Shown here in pieces: positions 8,061-16,352 of a stretch of DNA of 54,290 bases (position 1 is its first letter; each line of letters starts with the position of its first letter). The translations under genes were made by a program, and so were the position numbers. This DNA is from JABDGR01 sp964561455 (GTDB taxonomy: Bacteria > Verrucomicrobiota > Verrucomicrobiia > Opitutales > JABDGR01). The notes below the pieces were generated by a model. The model saw nothing but the letters and a program-made list of their open reading frames with translations. It was not told the DNA's origin and did no database searches. Location: assembly GCA_964561455.1 (NCBI GenBank), contig CAZLPS010000022.1, positions 1-54,290 of the forward strand, in the 5' to 3' direction.

Positions 8061-8284
8061 GGTTTATAAGATACCGGATGTTTCCGCCCGGTCAAGGTTG
8101 GAAGAGGCAAGGGCTAAGGGATGAGAGATGAGGCAGGTGGAAAATTGATCACGATTTTACCTTTGCGCCTGGGGTTTTGTGGGTTCTAAATGTGAAAAAT
8201 AAGGAAAGGGACAGAGGGGGCAGTTTCCGACGTCCGGCGTCCAAACTCCTTTCTCCTGTCTCCTTACTTCCCTTTTCCACGACC

Positions 8285-8770
8285 ATGAACCGCATCGCCA
8301 TCGCCTCCGACCATGCCGGTTTTGATTTAAAATCAGCCATTATTTCCCATCTGCAGGCCAAGGGGCACCGGGTGGCGGATTTTGGTTGTTCCAGCACCGA
8401 GCCGGTGGATTACCCGGATTTCATCCGGCCGGCGGCGGAGAGCGTGGCCAAGGGGGATTGCGATCTGGGGATCGTCCTTGGTGGGAGCGGGAATGGGGAG
8501 GCGATCGTGGCGAACAAGGTCCGCGGGATTCGTTGCGGGTATTGCTTTAATGAGGAGAGCGCGCGGCTGACGAAGCAGCACAATAATGCCAATGTGATCG
8601 CGATTGGGGCGCGGCTGGTGAGTGAGGAATTGGCGCTAAAGATTGTGGATGCGTGGCTGGCGGCGGAATTTGAGGGGGGCGGCACGTGCGGAGGATTGGG
8701 AAGATTGAAGGGTGAAGCGGGGAGCGGGGAGCTGGGAGCGGGGAGGCACGAGACGCCAGGCAGGAGCTAA
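8285..8770 (+). CDS. rpiB: Ribose-5-phosphate isomerase B with frameshifted C-terminus
   Basis: Interconverts ribose-5-phosphate and ribulose-5-phosphate in the pentose phosphate pathway. It starts at ATG 8285 with IAIASDHAGFDLK. It has GGSGNGEAIVANKVRGIRC, the actinobacterial-type active-site loop with Glu instead of the E. coli Cys base, and HNNANVIAIGARL. As written it is 161 residues, but the last 33 or so are not RpiB-like. Inserting one G into the G6 run at 8674-8679 would change the ending to the expected EGGRHVRRIGKIEG and a stop at 8713-8715. The current frame instead reads on into GAGCGGGGAGC repeat words. This is either a real frameshift or a homopolymer sequence error. The core is intact. 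Confidence 0.9.
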   Translation: MNRIAIASDHAGFDLKSAIISHLQAKGHRVADFGCSSTEPVDYPDFIRPAAESVAKGDCDLGIVLGGSGNGEAIVANKVRGIRCGYCFNEESARLTKQHNNANVIAIGARLVSEELALKIVDAWLAAEFEGGGTCGGLGRLKGEAGSGELGAGRHETPGRS

Positions 8771-8935
8771 GGCTTCAAAAAATTGAATGGTGAAGGGAGA
8801 CAGGAGTCAGGAGACAGGAGCGAACGCTCAATGCTTAAAGTTTAATGATTAACACTTAAGTATGCGCAACGTATACGAATTGAGCTCTTGTTTACCATAT
8901 CTCCTGTCTCCTGACTACTGTCTCCCGGGTTTCCT

Positions 8936-9391
8936 TCAAGAAACATACTCCGCCACGTAGAATTTCTTCCCCTTCGCCACTACTCGATGGCCTTCGGCGG
9001 CCAAAAGTTTCTTTAGCGCCGGGATGCCGCCGGGGTATTTGGGGTTGAGTTCACCTTTGGCTTTCAGGGTGCGCCAGTAGGGTGTCGTGTTCTTTTCGCC
9101 GACATGGGCGGCTTCGGCGGCGGCGTGGGCGGCGATCCAGGCGAAGATGCCGGTGCAGAGCGGGCAGGCGAGAGTGGTTTTATGCTTTTTGGCGAGGGTG
9201 GTGCGGATTTCGTCGATCGTCGTCAATTGACCCTTGGGCACCCGGCGCATGATGGCGTCCACTTCCTTCGGCGCGGGGATGACCAAGGTGCCCTTGCCCC
9301 AGCGGGTGGACATTTTGCCGGTGATGCGGGAGACCTTCGGCAGCCCTTTGCTGTCGGCGAGTTTTTCGCGCCAGGATTTTTTCTGATACAT
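8936..9391 (-). CDS. MGMT-like (alkyltransferase-fold) protein
   Basis: A 151-residue protein resembling the MGMT-family proteins of the pattern K...W..KL, then TLVIPAPKEVDAIMRRVPKG, ACPLCTGIFAWIAA, TPYWRTLK, GELNPKYPGG and a final LLAAEGH. It has the winged-helix-like DNA-binding half of methylguanine methyltransferases but no canonical PCHRV active site; the CPLC pair may be a metal or catalytic site. A role in DNA repair or binding is inferred only. It is the last gene of a minus-strand run after lpxB, from which it is separated by 176 bases of repeat words (AGCTTCTAG), so it may be transcribed separately. Confidence 0.65.
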   Translation of the reverse strand: MYQKKSWREKLADSKGLPKVSRITGKMSTRWGKGTLVIPAPKEVDAIMRRVPKGQLTTIDEIRTTLAKKHKTTLACPLCTGIFAWIAAHAAAEAAHVGEKNTTPYWRTLKAKGELNPKYPGGIPALKKLLAAEGHRVVAKGKKFYVAEYVS

Positions 9392-9567
9392 GGGAAAAGA
9401 AGCTAGAAGTTAGAAGCTAGAATCTAGAATTCTGAAATCCACGCTCAAGCCGAAAAATGGGCGCCCGTGGCCAAGAGGCAGGCAAAGGGATTTGTGATTT
9501 GTAATTTGAGATTTGTGATGGAATTCCAGCTTGCAGCGTCCAGCTTCCAAATTCCAGCTTCTAGCTT

Positions 9568-10746
9568 CTAGCTTCTAGCTTCTAGCTTCCCGTCCAGCCA
9601 CTGGGCTGCCGCGTCCGGCGCCGAGGTGCCGAGGAGTTTTCTTAATTTTTCGGCGTTGGTGGCGGCATGTTCCCTTGCGGCGGGGGATTCGCATTCGGTC
9701 AATCGTTTGGCAAGGGCGGCGGGCTGGGCGTCGCCTTGGATGAATTCGGGCCACGCGGATTCGCCGAGGAGGATGTTGGCGATGCCGAGGTAGGGGATGT
9801 TGACGACACTGCGGCCGACCAAATAGGTGATGGGGTTGGCGCGGTAGACAATCGCGCCGGGGATGCCCGCGAGGGCGCAGGCGAGGGACATCGTGCCGGA
9901 GCTGGTGAGGACCATTCGGCCGGTGGCGCCGGCTTCGACCGCGCGCAGAGTGATATGCGGGGCGAGGTTCGGGTGGGCGGCGAGTTGCTTCTCCAATTCC
10001 GCGCGGACGGCAAGTCCGGAGAATAGGGTAACGGCCTTGGCGTTGGGGTTCGCTTGGCGGAATTGGGCAAAGCCGGAGAGGAGTTTGGGAAAAATGCGCA
10101 AGACCGGGGCGGTGCGGCTGCCGGGGAGGAGGAGAATGGGGCCGTTGGGGTCGTAAGCCACAGGCGATTTATGATCCAGCGCGGCGAAGGGGTGGCCGAC
10201 GAATTTGACAGAGAGGGTGGTGTCGGCGAAACAGGCGGTTTCGAAGGGGAAGATGACGGCAAGGGCATCGAGGTATTTCGCCATGGTAAAGCGGCGTTTT
10301 GCCTTCCAGGCCCAGATTTGGGGCGAGATGTAATAAAGAAGGGAAATTTTGCCGCCGGCTTTTTTGGCAGCGCCGGTGTCGAAAAGCTTCTTGGCGAGGC
10401 GCAAATTGAAACCGGGGTAGTCCACCAGCAGGACCGCGCGGGGCTGGTGTTTTTCAATCCAGGCCAAAGTTTGGTCGAAGACGGATTTGAAAAAGCCGTA
10501 GTTTTTTAAAACCTCCATGAGGCCGACGACGCCGTGGGCGCTCAGGTCAAAGAGCAATTGCGCGCCGGCGGCCTGCAACGCCGGGCCGCCGAGGGCCGCA
10601 ACGCGCACATCTGGCCGCCGCGCGCGCAGGCCGCGGATGAGGCGCGCGGCATGTTCGTCACCCGAGGCCTCCCCGGCGATGACGAGGAGATCCGGCGACG
10701 GTTCGCCGGCGGGCCAAGCTTGCAATATGGGAGAAGAAGGATTCAC
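9568..10746 (-). CDS. lpxB: Lipid-A-disaccharide synthase
   Basis: A 392-residue GT19 enzyme condensing UDP-2,3-diacylglucosamine with lipid X to form the tetraacyl disaccharide of lipid A at the inner membrane. Diagnostic motifs are LLVIAGEASGDEHAA (about residues 20-34), ALGGPALQAAGAQLL, the LMEVL segment, VLLVDYPGFNLRLA, YYISPQIWAW, LLPGSR and SSGTMSLACAL. It implies an LPS-bearing outer membrane. It lies downstream of a GT61 glycosyltransferase and a Gfo/Idh oxidoreductase on the same strand, an envelope glycolipid grouping. The C-terminal codons run into tandem AGCTTCTAG words, so the last few residues may be repeat-derived. Confidence 0.95.
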   Translation of the reverse strand: MNPSSPILQAWPAGEPSPDLLVIAGEASGDEHAARLIRGLRARRPDVRVAALGGPALQAAGAQLLFDLSAHGVVGLMEVLKNYGFFKSVFDQTLAWIEKHQPRAVLLVDYPGFNLRLAKKLFDTGAAKKAGGKISLLYYISPQIWAWKAKRRFTMAKYLDALAVIFPFETACFADTTLSVKFVGHPFAALDHKSPVAYDPNGPILLLPGSRTAPVLRIFPKLLSGFAQFRQANPNAKAVTLFSGLAVRAELEKQLAAHPNLAPHITLRAVEAGATGRMVLTSSGTMSLACALAGIPGAIVYRANPITYLVGRSVVNIPYLGIANILLGESAWPEFIQGDAQPAALAKRLTECESPAAREHAATNAEKLRKLLGTSAPDAAAQWLDGKLEARS

Positions 10747-10885
10747 CGCAAAGGAGCGACGACAGCAAAGGTTTTATCCGCGAACGGACACGAAAGGGTG
10801 CGGATGGTTACGACAATTAGCATTTTCGCGTTCATTCGTGGATAAAATTCTTTTTTGCGCGTTTGGCCGCTGGGCGTTGAAAATT

Positions 10886-12088
10886 TCACAGCCCGGCCGC
10901 GCGGAAGGTTTGGCGTAGCTTTGCGGGGTCGACGATGACGTCGGCGTGGTTGAGGGTATTGGGGCCGCGCACCGGGGTGTCGCGACGCGGGCCTTCGCCG
11001 AGGAGGTAGAAATAGTCGAGGTCGCTGTGGCTGGCGAGATTACGGTAATAGGCCTCGGGGAACCCAGGGTGGTAAAGTTCAACCGCAATTGCGCCCGGCT
11101 GGCAAAAACAAAGGTTGGAAAGATTCGCACCATGGAGACCAAAGACGGCTGCGGCGGCGCGGAAGGCTGCAATGGGTTCCGGGAAGGACAGTGATTCGGC
11201 CAGCATGGTTTCAAAACCGAATTCGCGGAGCACGGGTGCAATGGCGGATTCGTTGGTAATACGCCGCCAGGTTGCGGGTTGTCGGCTCAGATAAAGCCGA
11301 CGGGTGCGCGCCGGGGAAGGACCGCGCCAGTAGGTGGCGCGCAGGAAATCAATCACCCAGCGCGGATAGTTGCCCGCACTGGGAAAAGTCGGCACGACGA
11401 GGGGCTGGCCGCAGAGATGCAAGTGCTCGCCAGCCTCAATAATTTTATCCGCCGGCAATCCCGCCAGTTCCGCGCTTTCGCGGGTAAAGCCCGTGCGCGA
11501 AGGATTGACGACGATGGCGGCCCAGTCGGCATTGTTCCAACCAGCTTTTTGTGCCAAGTGCAGCCGCGGCAACATCTGGTGCAGCCAATGGCCGTAGTTG
11601 CTGCCGGACAGGCCGGCGAGCACGAGCACCGGGCCACCGGGATCGCGGCACACCGGTTGCCGCCAACGCCGAAAGATTTCGTGATGGTAGGGCGCGAAAT
11701 AAAGCGACAGATCAAGCAGCACCCGGTCATCGGGCGAAATGATGGCGGCGTCCGGTCCAACGACGCGCCCGCCGGGAATAACGGCCACGCCATGGCGGGC
11801 GGCCTCGGCGGTGGGCGCGCCTTGCAGGGTCAGCGGAGGATTTGGGTCAAGCGTCTGGGCCTCGCGCCATTGGAATTTTTGCGGAGGATAGACCTCGTCA
11901 AAGCGCGCGCCGAGTTGGGTTCCGCGGCGGGCGAGCCAGTGGTCCACGGTGGCGTAATACCCGCGGGGCGGGCCCCAGGTTTTCGAGGAGCCGGGCAGGA
12001 GAGGATGGAGCACCGGTGCCAGCAGTCGCGAGGCCGCTTGGCGGGCCCGGGCAAAGGCCGGGGGCGGCTGGTTGGGAAGGGAGGCCAC
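10886..12088 (-). CDS. Glycosyltransferase family 61 protein
   Basis: A 400-residue protein with the GT61 (DUF563) layout: an N-terminal variable part, then LVLAGLSGSNYGHWLHQMLPR (the GNYxHWL-like motif, around residues 155-172), RRLYLSRQPATWRRITNE, and the C-terminal FGLHGANLSNLCFCQPGAI. GT61 enzymes transfer xylose or related sugars onto polysaccharides or glycans from nucleotide sugars. It sits between lpxB and a Gfo/Idh oxidoreductase on the minus strand, so a role in LPS or exopolysaccharide assembly is likely. The donor and acceptor are unknown. No signal peptide or obvious membrane segment is present. Confidence 0.85.
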   Translation of the reverse strand: MASLPNQPPPAFARARQAASRLLAPVLHPLLPGSSKTWGPPRGYYATVDHWLARRGTQLGARFDEVYPPQKFQWREAQTLDPNPPLTLQGAPTAEAARHGVAVIPGGRVVGPDAAIISPDDRVLLDLSLYFAPYHHEIFRRWRQPVCRDPGGPVLVLAGLSGSNYGHWLHQMLPRLHLAQKAGWNNADWAAIVVNPSRTGFTRESAELAGLPADKIIEAGEHLHLCGQPLVVPTFPSAGNYPRWVIDFLRATYWRGPSPARTRRLYLSRQPATWRRITNESAIAPVLREFGFETMLAESLSFPEPIAAFRAAAAVFGLHGANLSNLCFCQPGAIAVELYHPGFPEAYYRNLASHSDLDYFYLLGEGPRRDTPVRGPNTLNHADVIVDPAKLRQTFRAAGL

Positions 12089-12224
12089 TGCGAAGTGGGA
12101 AGCAGGGAACTGGGAGTTGGGAGACAGGAGTCAGGAGGCCGAAGAGCGGCACTCAAATTTGGAATTTGTAATTTGGGATTTGGAATGAAGATTCTAACTT
12201 CTAGCTCCTAGCTTCAACGAAAAT

Positions 12225-13217
12225 TTACAGTCCGGCCGCTTTGATTTGCGCCGTAATGGTCAGTGCGACTTCGAGGGCGGCGCGGCCAAAGGCGACGTCT
12301 ATTTTGGGCGGCTTGCCGGTGCGCACGGATTCGACGAAGGACGCAAGCTCGAGTTTCAATGGTTCGGCTTTTTGCACGGCGATGTCGTCGCGCTTGAGGC
12401 CGATGAGCCCAAGGTGGATGTAATGGCCATTGCACTGGTCGAAATCCACCGACATGTAACCCGCGCGCTGAAACAGGCGCCAGACGCGCTCGCGCTTTTT
12501 GCTGAGGCGGGAGACATTGAGGTCGGCGACGCAACCGTCCTCAAAGACGATGCGGGCATTGGCGATGTCCATGTGCTTCGTGAGCACGGAGGAGCCGGCG
12601 GCGTCAATGCGTTTGACCGGAACGCCGACGAGTTTCAGGACGAGGCCGATGTCGTGGATCATCAAGTCGAGCACGACGTCCACTTCCTTGACGCGGGGGT
12701 TGACGTAGCCCTCGTGGGCGCTTTCGGCGTCGGTGGCGTTCGGATCGGGAATGAGCGGAGCCAGGCGCTCGGTACGGATGAACCGGGGCTTGCTCACATT
12801 TTTCTCAAGGAACGACATCACCGGGTTGAAATGTTCGATGTGACCGACTTGGACGATGCGATTGGCTTTTTTGGCGGCGGCGACGATTTGGTCGGCCTCC
12901 TCGAGGGTGGGGCAGAGCGGCTTTTCGATGAGGAGGTGGCAGCCCGCGGCGAGCAGGGGCAGCGAAACGGCGCAGTGTAGATTGGTCGGCACGACGACGC
13001 TGACCAAGTCGCAGCCTTTACCCAGGGCTTCGATGGAATCGAACACCTTGCAGCCGTGCTTGGCGGCGATTTCTTTGGCGCGGGCGGGGTTGGTGTCGTA
13101 AACGCCGGCCAGGGTGACGCCGGGGATTTCGGTATAGACGCGCGCGTGGTGCTGGCCAAGGTAGCCAACGCCGGCGACGCCGGCACGGAGAGGGGCGGGT
13201 TCAGGCATGGGAGGCAT
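12225..13217 (-). CDS. Gfo/Idh/MocA-family oxidoreductase (lipid A cluster type)
   Basis: A 330-residue NAD(P)-dependent sugar dehydrogenase. The N-terminal Rossmann fold is AGVAGVGYLGQHHARVY; the EKP motif is LLIEKPLCPT (about residue 100); QVGHIEHFNPV and DLMIHDIGLVLKL (catalytic His region) follow. An alternative ATG at 13208 would remove three residues. This subfamily with HIEHFNPV is frequently found beside lpx genes. GnnA, which oxidises UDP-GlcNAc at C3 for 3-amino lipid A, belongs to the superfamily, so a UDP-amino sugar substrate is plausible. No GnnB-like transaminase is visible in the window, so the role is inferred. Confidence 0.85.
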   Translation of the reverse strand: MPPMPEPAPLRAGVAGVGYLGQHHARVYTEIPGVTLAGVYDTNPARAKEIAAKHGCKVFDSIEALGKGCDLVSVVVPTNLHCAVSLPLLAAGCHLLIEKPLCPTLEEADQIVAAAKKANRIVQVGHIEHFNPVMSFLEKNVSKPRFIRTERLAPLIPDPNATDAESAHEGYVNPRVKEVDVVLDLMIHDIGLVLKLVGVPVKRIDAAGSSVLTKHMDIANARIVFEDGCVADLNVSRLSKKRERVWRLFQRAGYMSVDFDQCNGHYIHLGLIGLKRDDIAVQKAEPLKLELASFVESVRTGKPPKIDVAFGRAALEVALTITAQIKAAGL

Positions 13218-13434
13218 TTATCTACGATTCGGTGCGGGATGGCACGAAGAAAAGCGGGGAGCGGGGAGCAGGGAGCTGGGAGCGGGGAGACCGGAGTCAG
13301 GAGAACGCTCAACGTTTAAAGTTTAACGCTTAACGCTCAAGTCAAGGGACAGGAGGCCCTGGTCGGGCACGGGAATTTGAAATTTGCGATTTGTGAATAG
13401 TTAGACAGATTGATGCAATTGCCGATGGGCGACC

Positions 13435-13660
13435 GAGTCCCGAAGGGACGAAAGAAGGTAACCCACCGATTTATCGGTGGGAAAGGGAAGGAGACGGATC
13501 AAGCCCCGGCGGGGCGAAAGAAATGGTTTCTTTCGTCCCTTCGGGACTTGTGCTCGTTCAGTTAGTTTTCCCAGCACTAAAGTGCTGGGTTACCTTCTTT
13601 CGTCCCTTCGGGACTCCCTTCCGCTTCTATGATATTCCCTGCACTGAAGTGCTGGGTTAC
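13435..13660. repeat. Cluster of REP-like inverted repeats (GGGACGAAAGAAGG family)
   Basis: Four related units lie here. A plus-orientation unit at 13435-13482 reads GAGTCCCGAAGGGACGAAAG, then AAGGTAACCCACC and a hairpin. Inverted units lie at about 13527-13549, 13569-13616 (with CCCAGCACTAAAGTGCTGGG) and 13636-13660. The ends of units 1 and 3 are long reverse complements. The same family recurs at 50996-51086. The arrangement looks like REP/BIME sequences mobilised by RAYT (TnpA-REP) transposases; no such transposase is in the window. The wider gap 13218-13709 contains no gene. Confidence 0.85.
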
Positions 13661-13709
13661 GCGGTGCGACACGCGTTTCTGTAGGGGGCAGTCTTGCTGC
13701 GCAAGTGGG

Positions 13710-14072
13710 TTAGAGGAAATATTCGAAATCGAGCCCTTCCAACAGGAAGACGAATACGCAGAACTGCAAAAAGTACACGCAAATCACGGCCGGGTAAATC
13801 GGGGGCCATCGGCGGCGGAATAGCTGCGTGTCGAGCCAAAGGGCGGCGGTTAGGACGAGGGCAATGCCCGCGAGGAAGGAGGCGTTAATGGCGCAGTTGT
13901 AGTATAAAACATCCGTATGCAAATTAAAATAGCCCCGGGAATCGATTTGACGGATGCTGGATAAAAGCAGCCGGGAATAGACCAGCAATCCGCCCAGCAG
14001 CGCGGCCAGCAAAAGAACGGAAGACGCAACCTGGTTGCGGGGCCGGATTCTTTTTACCGTCGCGGTTTCCAT
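13710..14072 (-). CDS. Small membrane protein, unknown function
   Basis: A 120-residue protein from ATG 14072 (an ATG at 14108 adds 12 residues). After a short basic N-terminus (KRIRPRNQ) there are three hydrophobic segments: VASSVLLLAALLGGLLVYSR, ASFLAGIALVLTAALWL, and a C-terminal YPAVICVYFLQFCVFVFLL. It is probably an inner-membrane protein with three transmembrane helices. It diverges from the phosphatase gene at 14231. No family was recognised; reality is supported by the continuous hydrophobic pattern in GC-rich codons. Confidence 0.6.
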   Translation of the reverse strand: METATVKRIRPRNQVASSVLLLAALLGGLLVYSRLLLSSIRQIDSRGYFNLHTDVLYYNCAINASFLAGIALVLTAALWLDTQLFRRRWPPIYPAVICVYFLQFCVFVFLLEGLDFEYFL

Positions 14073-14230
14073 GCCGTGGAACCTAAAGAATTGCCGGCGG
14101 TGATGCAACGTTAAAACGGGCTCAGAGCGATCGCGCAGTGTCGCAGCGCGGCGCTACGAAACGGTGCCTCGGCTTGAATTTCATTTTTTCGATCGCGACA
14201 AAAGCCGGCCCAGAGTGTTTATAAGGTTGT

Positions 14231-14800
14231 ATGAAATCATTCCCGGTAAAAATTGTCATTTGTGGAAAGGAAGAAATTGATGCCCATGCGCAATCCGGGG
14301 TGACGCATATTTTGTCCATTGAAAACCCGCAGACACCGAAGACGACGCCTGCCTGGTTTAAGGGTGAGCACCGGCAACTGCTCTTCAATGATATCGAATC
14401 GACGGAGGAGGCAAGAATTCTCAATTTGGTCGCCCCCCGAAAATTGCACCTCCAGGAAATTCTCAATTACGGCAGGGAGATTTCGCTCATGCCATATGGG
14501 AGCACGCGCGGAATGCTGGTTCACTGCCACGCCGGGATTTGCCGATCCACGGCCGCCAGTTATGCCATGGTCGCCCAATATTTGGGCAAGGGAAAGGCGC
14601 GCGAGGCGCTCGACATAGTAATGCAGGCGCGGCCGACGGCTTTGCCCAACCGTCTGATGGTCAAATTTGCCGATGAGCTTTTGGGATTTGACGGCGAACT
14701 GTTTCAACCGCTGCATAAATTGCGGTATCCTTACAATCAATTGGTAAATGAATGGTTTGCAAAAAGTCGGACGGGAAAAGAAGATGATCGACTGAAATGA
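14231..14800 (+). CDS. Cysteine-based protein tyrosine / dual-specificity phosphatase
   Basis: A 189-residue protein with the P-loop phosphatase signature VHCHAGICRSTAAS (C-x5-R, catalytic Cys around residue 99), preceded by an early strand KIVICGKEEID and the HILSIENP segment. Archaeal and bacterial phosphatases of this PTP-like family dephosphorylate Tyr/Ser/Thr residues or small substrates; the substrate is unknown. The start ATG 14231 follows TATAAGGTTGT. The stop overlaps the ATG of the NUDIX gene (ATGA at 14797-14800), so the two genes are co-translated. Confidence 0.8.
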   Translation: MKSFPVKIVICGKEEIDAHAQSGVTHILSIENPQTPKTTPAWFKGEHRQLLFNDIESTEEARILNLVAPRKLHLQEILNYGREISLMPYGSTRGMLVHCHAGICRSTAASYAMVAQYLGKGKAREALDIVMQARPTALPNRLMVKFADELLGFDGELFQPLHKLRYPYNQLVNEWFAKSRTGKEDDRLK

Positions 14801-15300
14801 CCCCCTTCAAAATCAGCGTGCTGGTGTTTTTGCGCGATGCGCGCGGGCGGCAGTTGCTCATCAAGCGGCGCAAGGCGCCGAATCTGGGCTGCTGGAGTCC
14901 CATTGGGGGGAAGCTGGAGATGGGTACCGGCGAATCGCCGTTCGAGTGCGCCATTCGCGAAACTGGGGAGGAGGTTGGAATGGCCATCACCGAGAAGGAT
15001 CTGCATCTCTTCGCCTACATTTCCGAAAAAAACTACGAAGGCGGCGGGCACTGGCTGATGTTTCTCTTCGACTGCAAAAAAATCCTTCCAGGTTTGCCGC
15101 CGACGGGCGACGAGGGCGAGTTTGGTTTCTTCAGCCGCGAGGAAATTGATAACCTTTCCATTCCGCCGAGCGACCGGGTGCTGGTCTGGCCCTGGTATGA
15201 CGAGCATCGCGGAGGGTTTGTGGCGCTGCGGGCCGATTGCGCGCCGGGGGAAGAGTTGCGGGTGGTGGTGGAACAGATTGTGGATAAGGATGAGGGATGA
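14797..15300 (+). CDS. NUDIX hydrolase
   Basis: A 167-residue protein with a complete NUDIX box, GGKLEMGTGESPFECAIRET followed by GEEVGM (about residues 32-57), giving GX5EX7REUXEEXGU and the metal-binding glutamates. NUDIX enzymes hydrolyse nucleoside diphosphates linked to another moiety; the protein may be a nucleotide-sanitising hydrolase. Translationally coupled to the upstream phosphatase. The last residues KDEG and the stop codon are read from an AAGGATGAGGGATGA repeat word, as are those of the convergent GDPD gene, so the natural C-terminus may have been replaced. Confidence 0.88.
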   Translation: MTPFKISVLVFLRDARGRQLLIKRRKAPNLGCWSPIGGKLEMGTGESPFECAIRETGEEVGMAITEKDLHLFAYISEKNYEGGGHWLMFLFDCKKILPGLPPTGDEGEFGFFSREEIDNLSIPPSDRVLVWPWYDEHRGGFVALRADCAPGEELRVVVEQIVDKDEG

Positions 15301-15413
15301 AGGATGAATCAACGCCAAACCACTTCAGAAAAATGACACGAGAATAATGGCTGCAAATCTTTGATTTTCACGTCCTGCTTTTCGGATTCATCCTTCATCC
15401 CTCATCCTTCATC
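15283..15413. repeat. Inverted GGATGAAGG words between convergent genes
   Basis: AAGGATGAGGGATGAAGGAT at about 15287-15306 and its reverse complement at about 15388-15413 face each other across about 80 bases. Each copy supplies the final Lys-Asp-Glu-Gly codons and the stop of the adjacent gene (NUDIX on plus, GDPD on minus). The pair could fold into a long hairpin and act as a bidirectional terminator, but there is no U-tract. Confidence 0.7.
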
Positions 15414-16135
15414 CTTTCCGGTACGTTACTCGTGAGATAATGAAACCCGCGGTCGCGCCAGGCTTGCGCTTCTTTCGGGCTGTCCACGGTCCAGACCGAC
15501 AGGGTTGCGCCGACGTTGAGGAGTTCGTCGTATTCTTCCTTGCTGAGGGCCCAGGTGTGGTTTTGGCCGATGCCGTCTATGTGTTTGGCTTTGATGGAGG
15601 AGAGGAGTTGCCCGTACAAATGTTTGGTGGGCCGGTGATTGAGGAGCAGCAGGGTGCGCCAGGTGGGGCGGACTTTTTTGAATTTGCGGACCAGCGTGCC
15701 GTCGAAACTCATCATGACGGCGCGTTCGGCGGGGAAGCCGGCGGGGGTTTGCGGGGTGAGGAGGCGGTCGAGCTTGGCGAGGATTTCGTCGTATTCGCGC
15801 GATTTGAATTCGATGAAAACCTCCTGGGTGGGGCCCAGGGCCTTGAAGACGTCGCCGAGGGCGGGGATGCGTTCGCGGGAGTATTTGGGGTCCTTCCAGG
15901 AGCCGACGTCGAGCGATTGTAATTCCGAGAGCCGGCGGCGTTTGGCGCTGAACACGGCCTGGTCGGGCGCGACGCGGCGGGTGTCGGTGTCGTGGAGGAC
16001 GGCGAGCTGGCTGTCGCGGGTGAGGCGAACGTCAATTTCGACGCCATCGGCGCCGAGTTCAGCGGCGAGGCGGACGGCGGCGAGGGTGTTTTCCGGGGCG
16101 AGGGCGGAGGCTCCGCGATGGGCGATGAGTTTCAA
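15395..16135 (-). CDS. Glycerophosphodiester phosphodiesterase
   Basis: A 246-residue GDPD TIM-barrel enzyme that hydrolyses glycerophosphodiesters to glycerol-3-phosphate and an alcohol. Catalytic motifs visible: IAHRGASALAPENT (HRG, residues 5-7), GADGVEIDVRLTRD (metal-binding E and D), and AVLHDTD (second His). The lengths and order match cytosolic UgpQ-type enzymes; there is no signal peptide. It converges on the NUDIX gene. The C-terminal KDEG and stop come from a repeat word, and the region upstream of its start (16136-16260) is full of GGAATCTGGAAG and AACGTTTAACGC words. Confidence 0.9.
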   Translation of the reverse strand: MKLIAHRGASALAPENTLAAVRLAAELGADGVEIDVRLTRDSQLAVLHDTDTRRVAPDQAVFSAKRRRLSELQSLDVGSWKDPKYSRERIPALGDVFKALGPTQEVFIEFKSREYDEILAKLDRLLTPQTPAGFPAERAVMMSFDGTLVRKFKKVRPTWRTLLLLNHRPTKHLYGQLLSSIKAKHIDGIGQNHTWALSKEEYDELLNVGATLSVWTVDSPKEAQAWRDRGFHYLTSNVPERMKDEG

Positions 16136-16352
16136 GGGAGAATTTGGAATCTGGAAGTTGGAATCTGGAATTCAGAAGTCAGGAGACAGGAGTCAGGAGA
16201 CGATACTGACCACGGAACGTTTAACGCTCAACGTTTAACGCTTAACGTTTAAGGCGAAGATGAATGGCCCAAGACAAAGCGAAAGGCGACGTGGAAACTG
16301 CGGGATTCTGACCTCTGACATTCCAGCTTCCAAATTCCAACTTCTTTGCCGA

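Noticed and set aside
9540..9590. Coding tandem repeat at the end of lpxB
   Set aside because: AGCTTCTAG words continue outside the gene and are found in many spacers here; they are intergenic repeats that reach the stop region.
13435..13660. CRISPR array
   Set aside because: Units alternate in orientation and differ in spacing, and there are no regular unique spacers.
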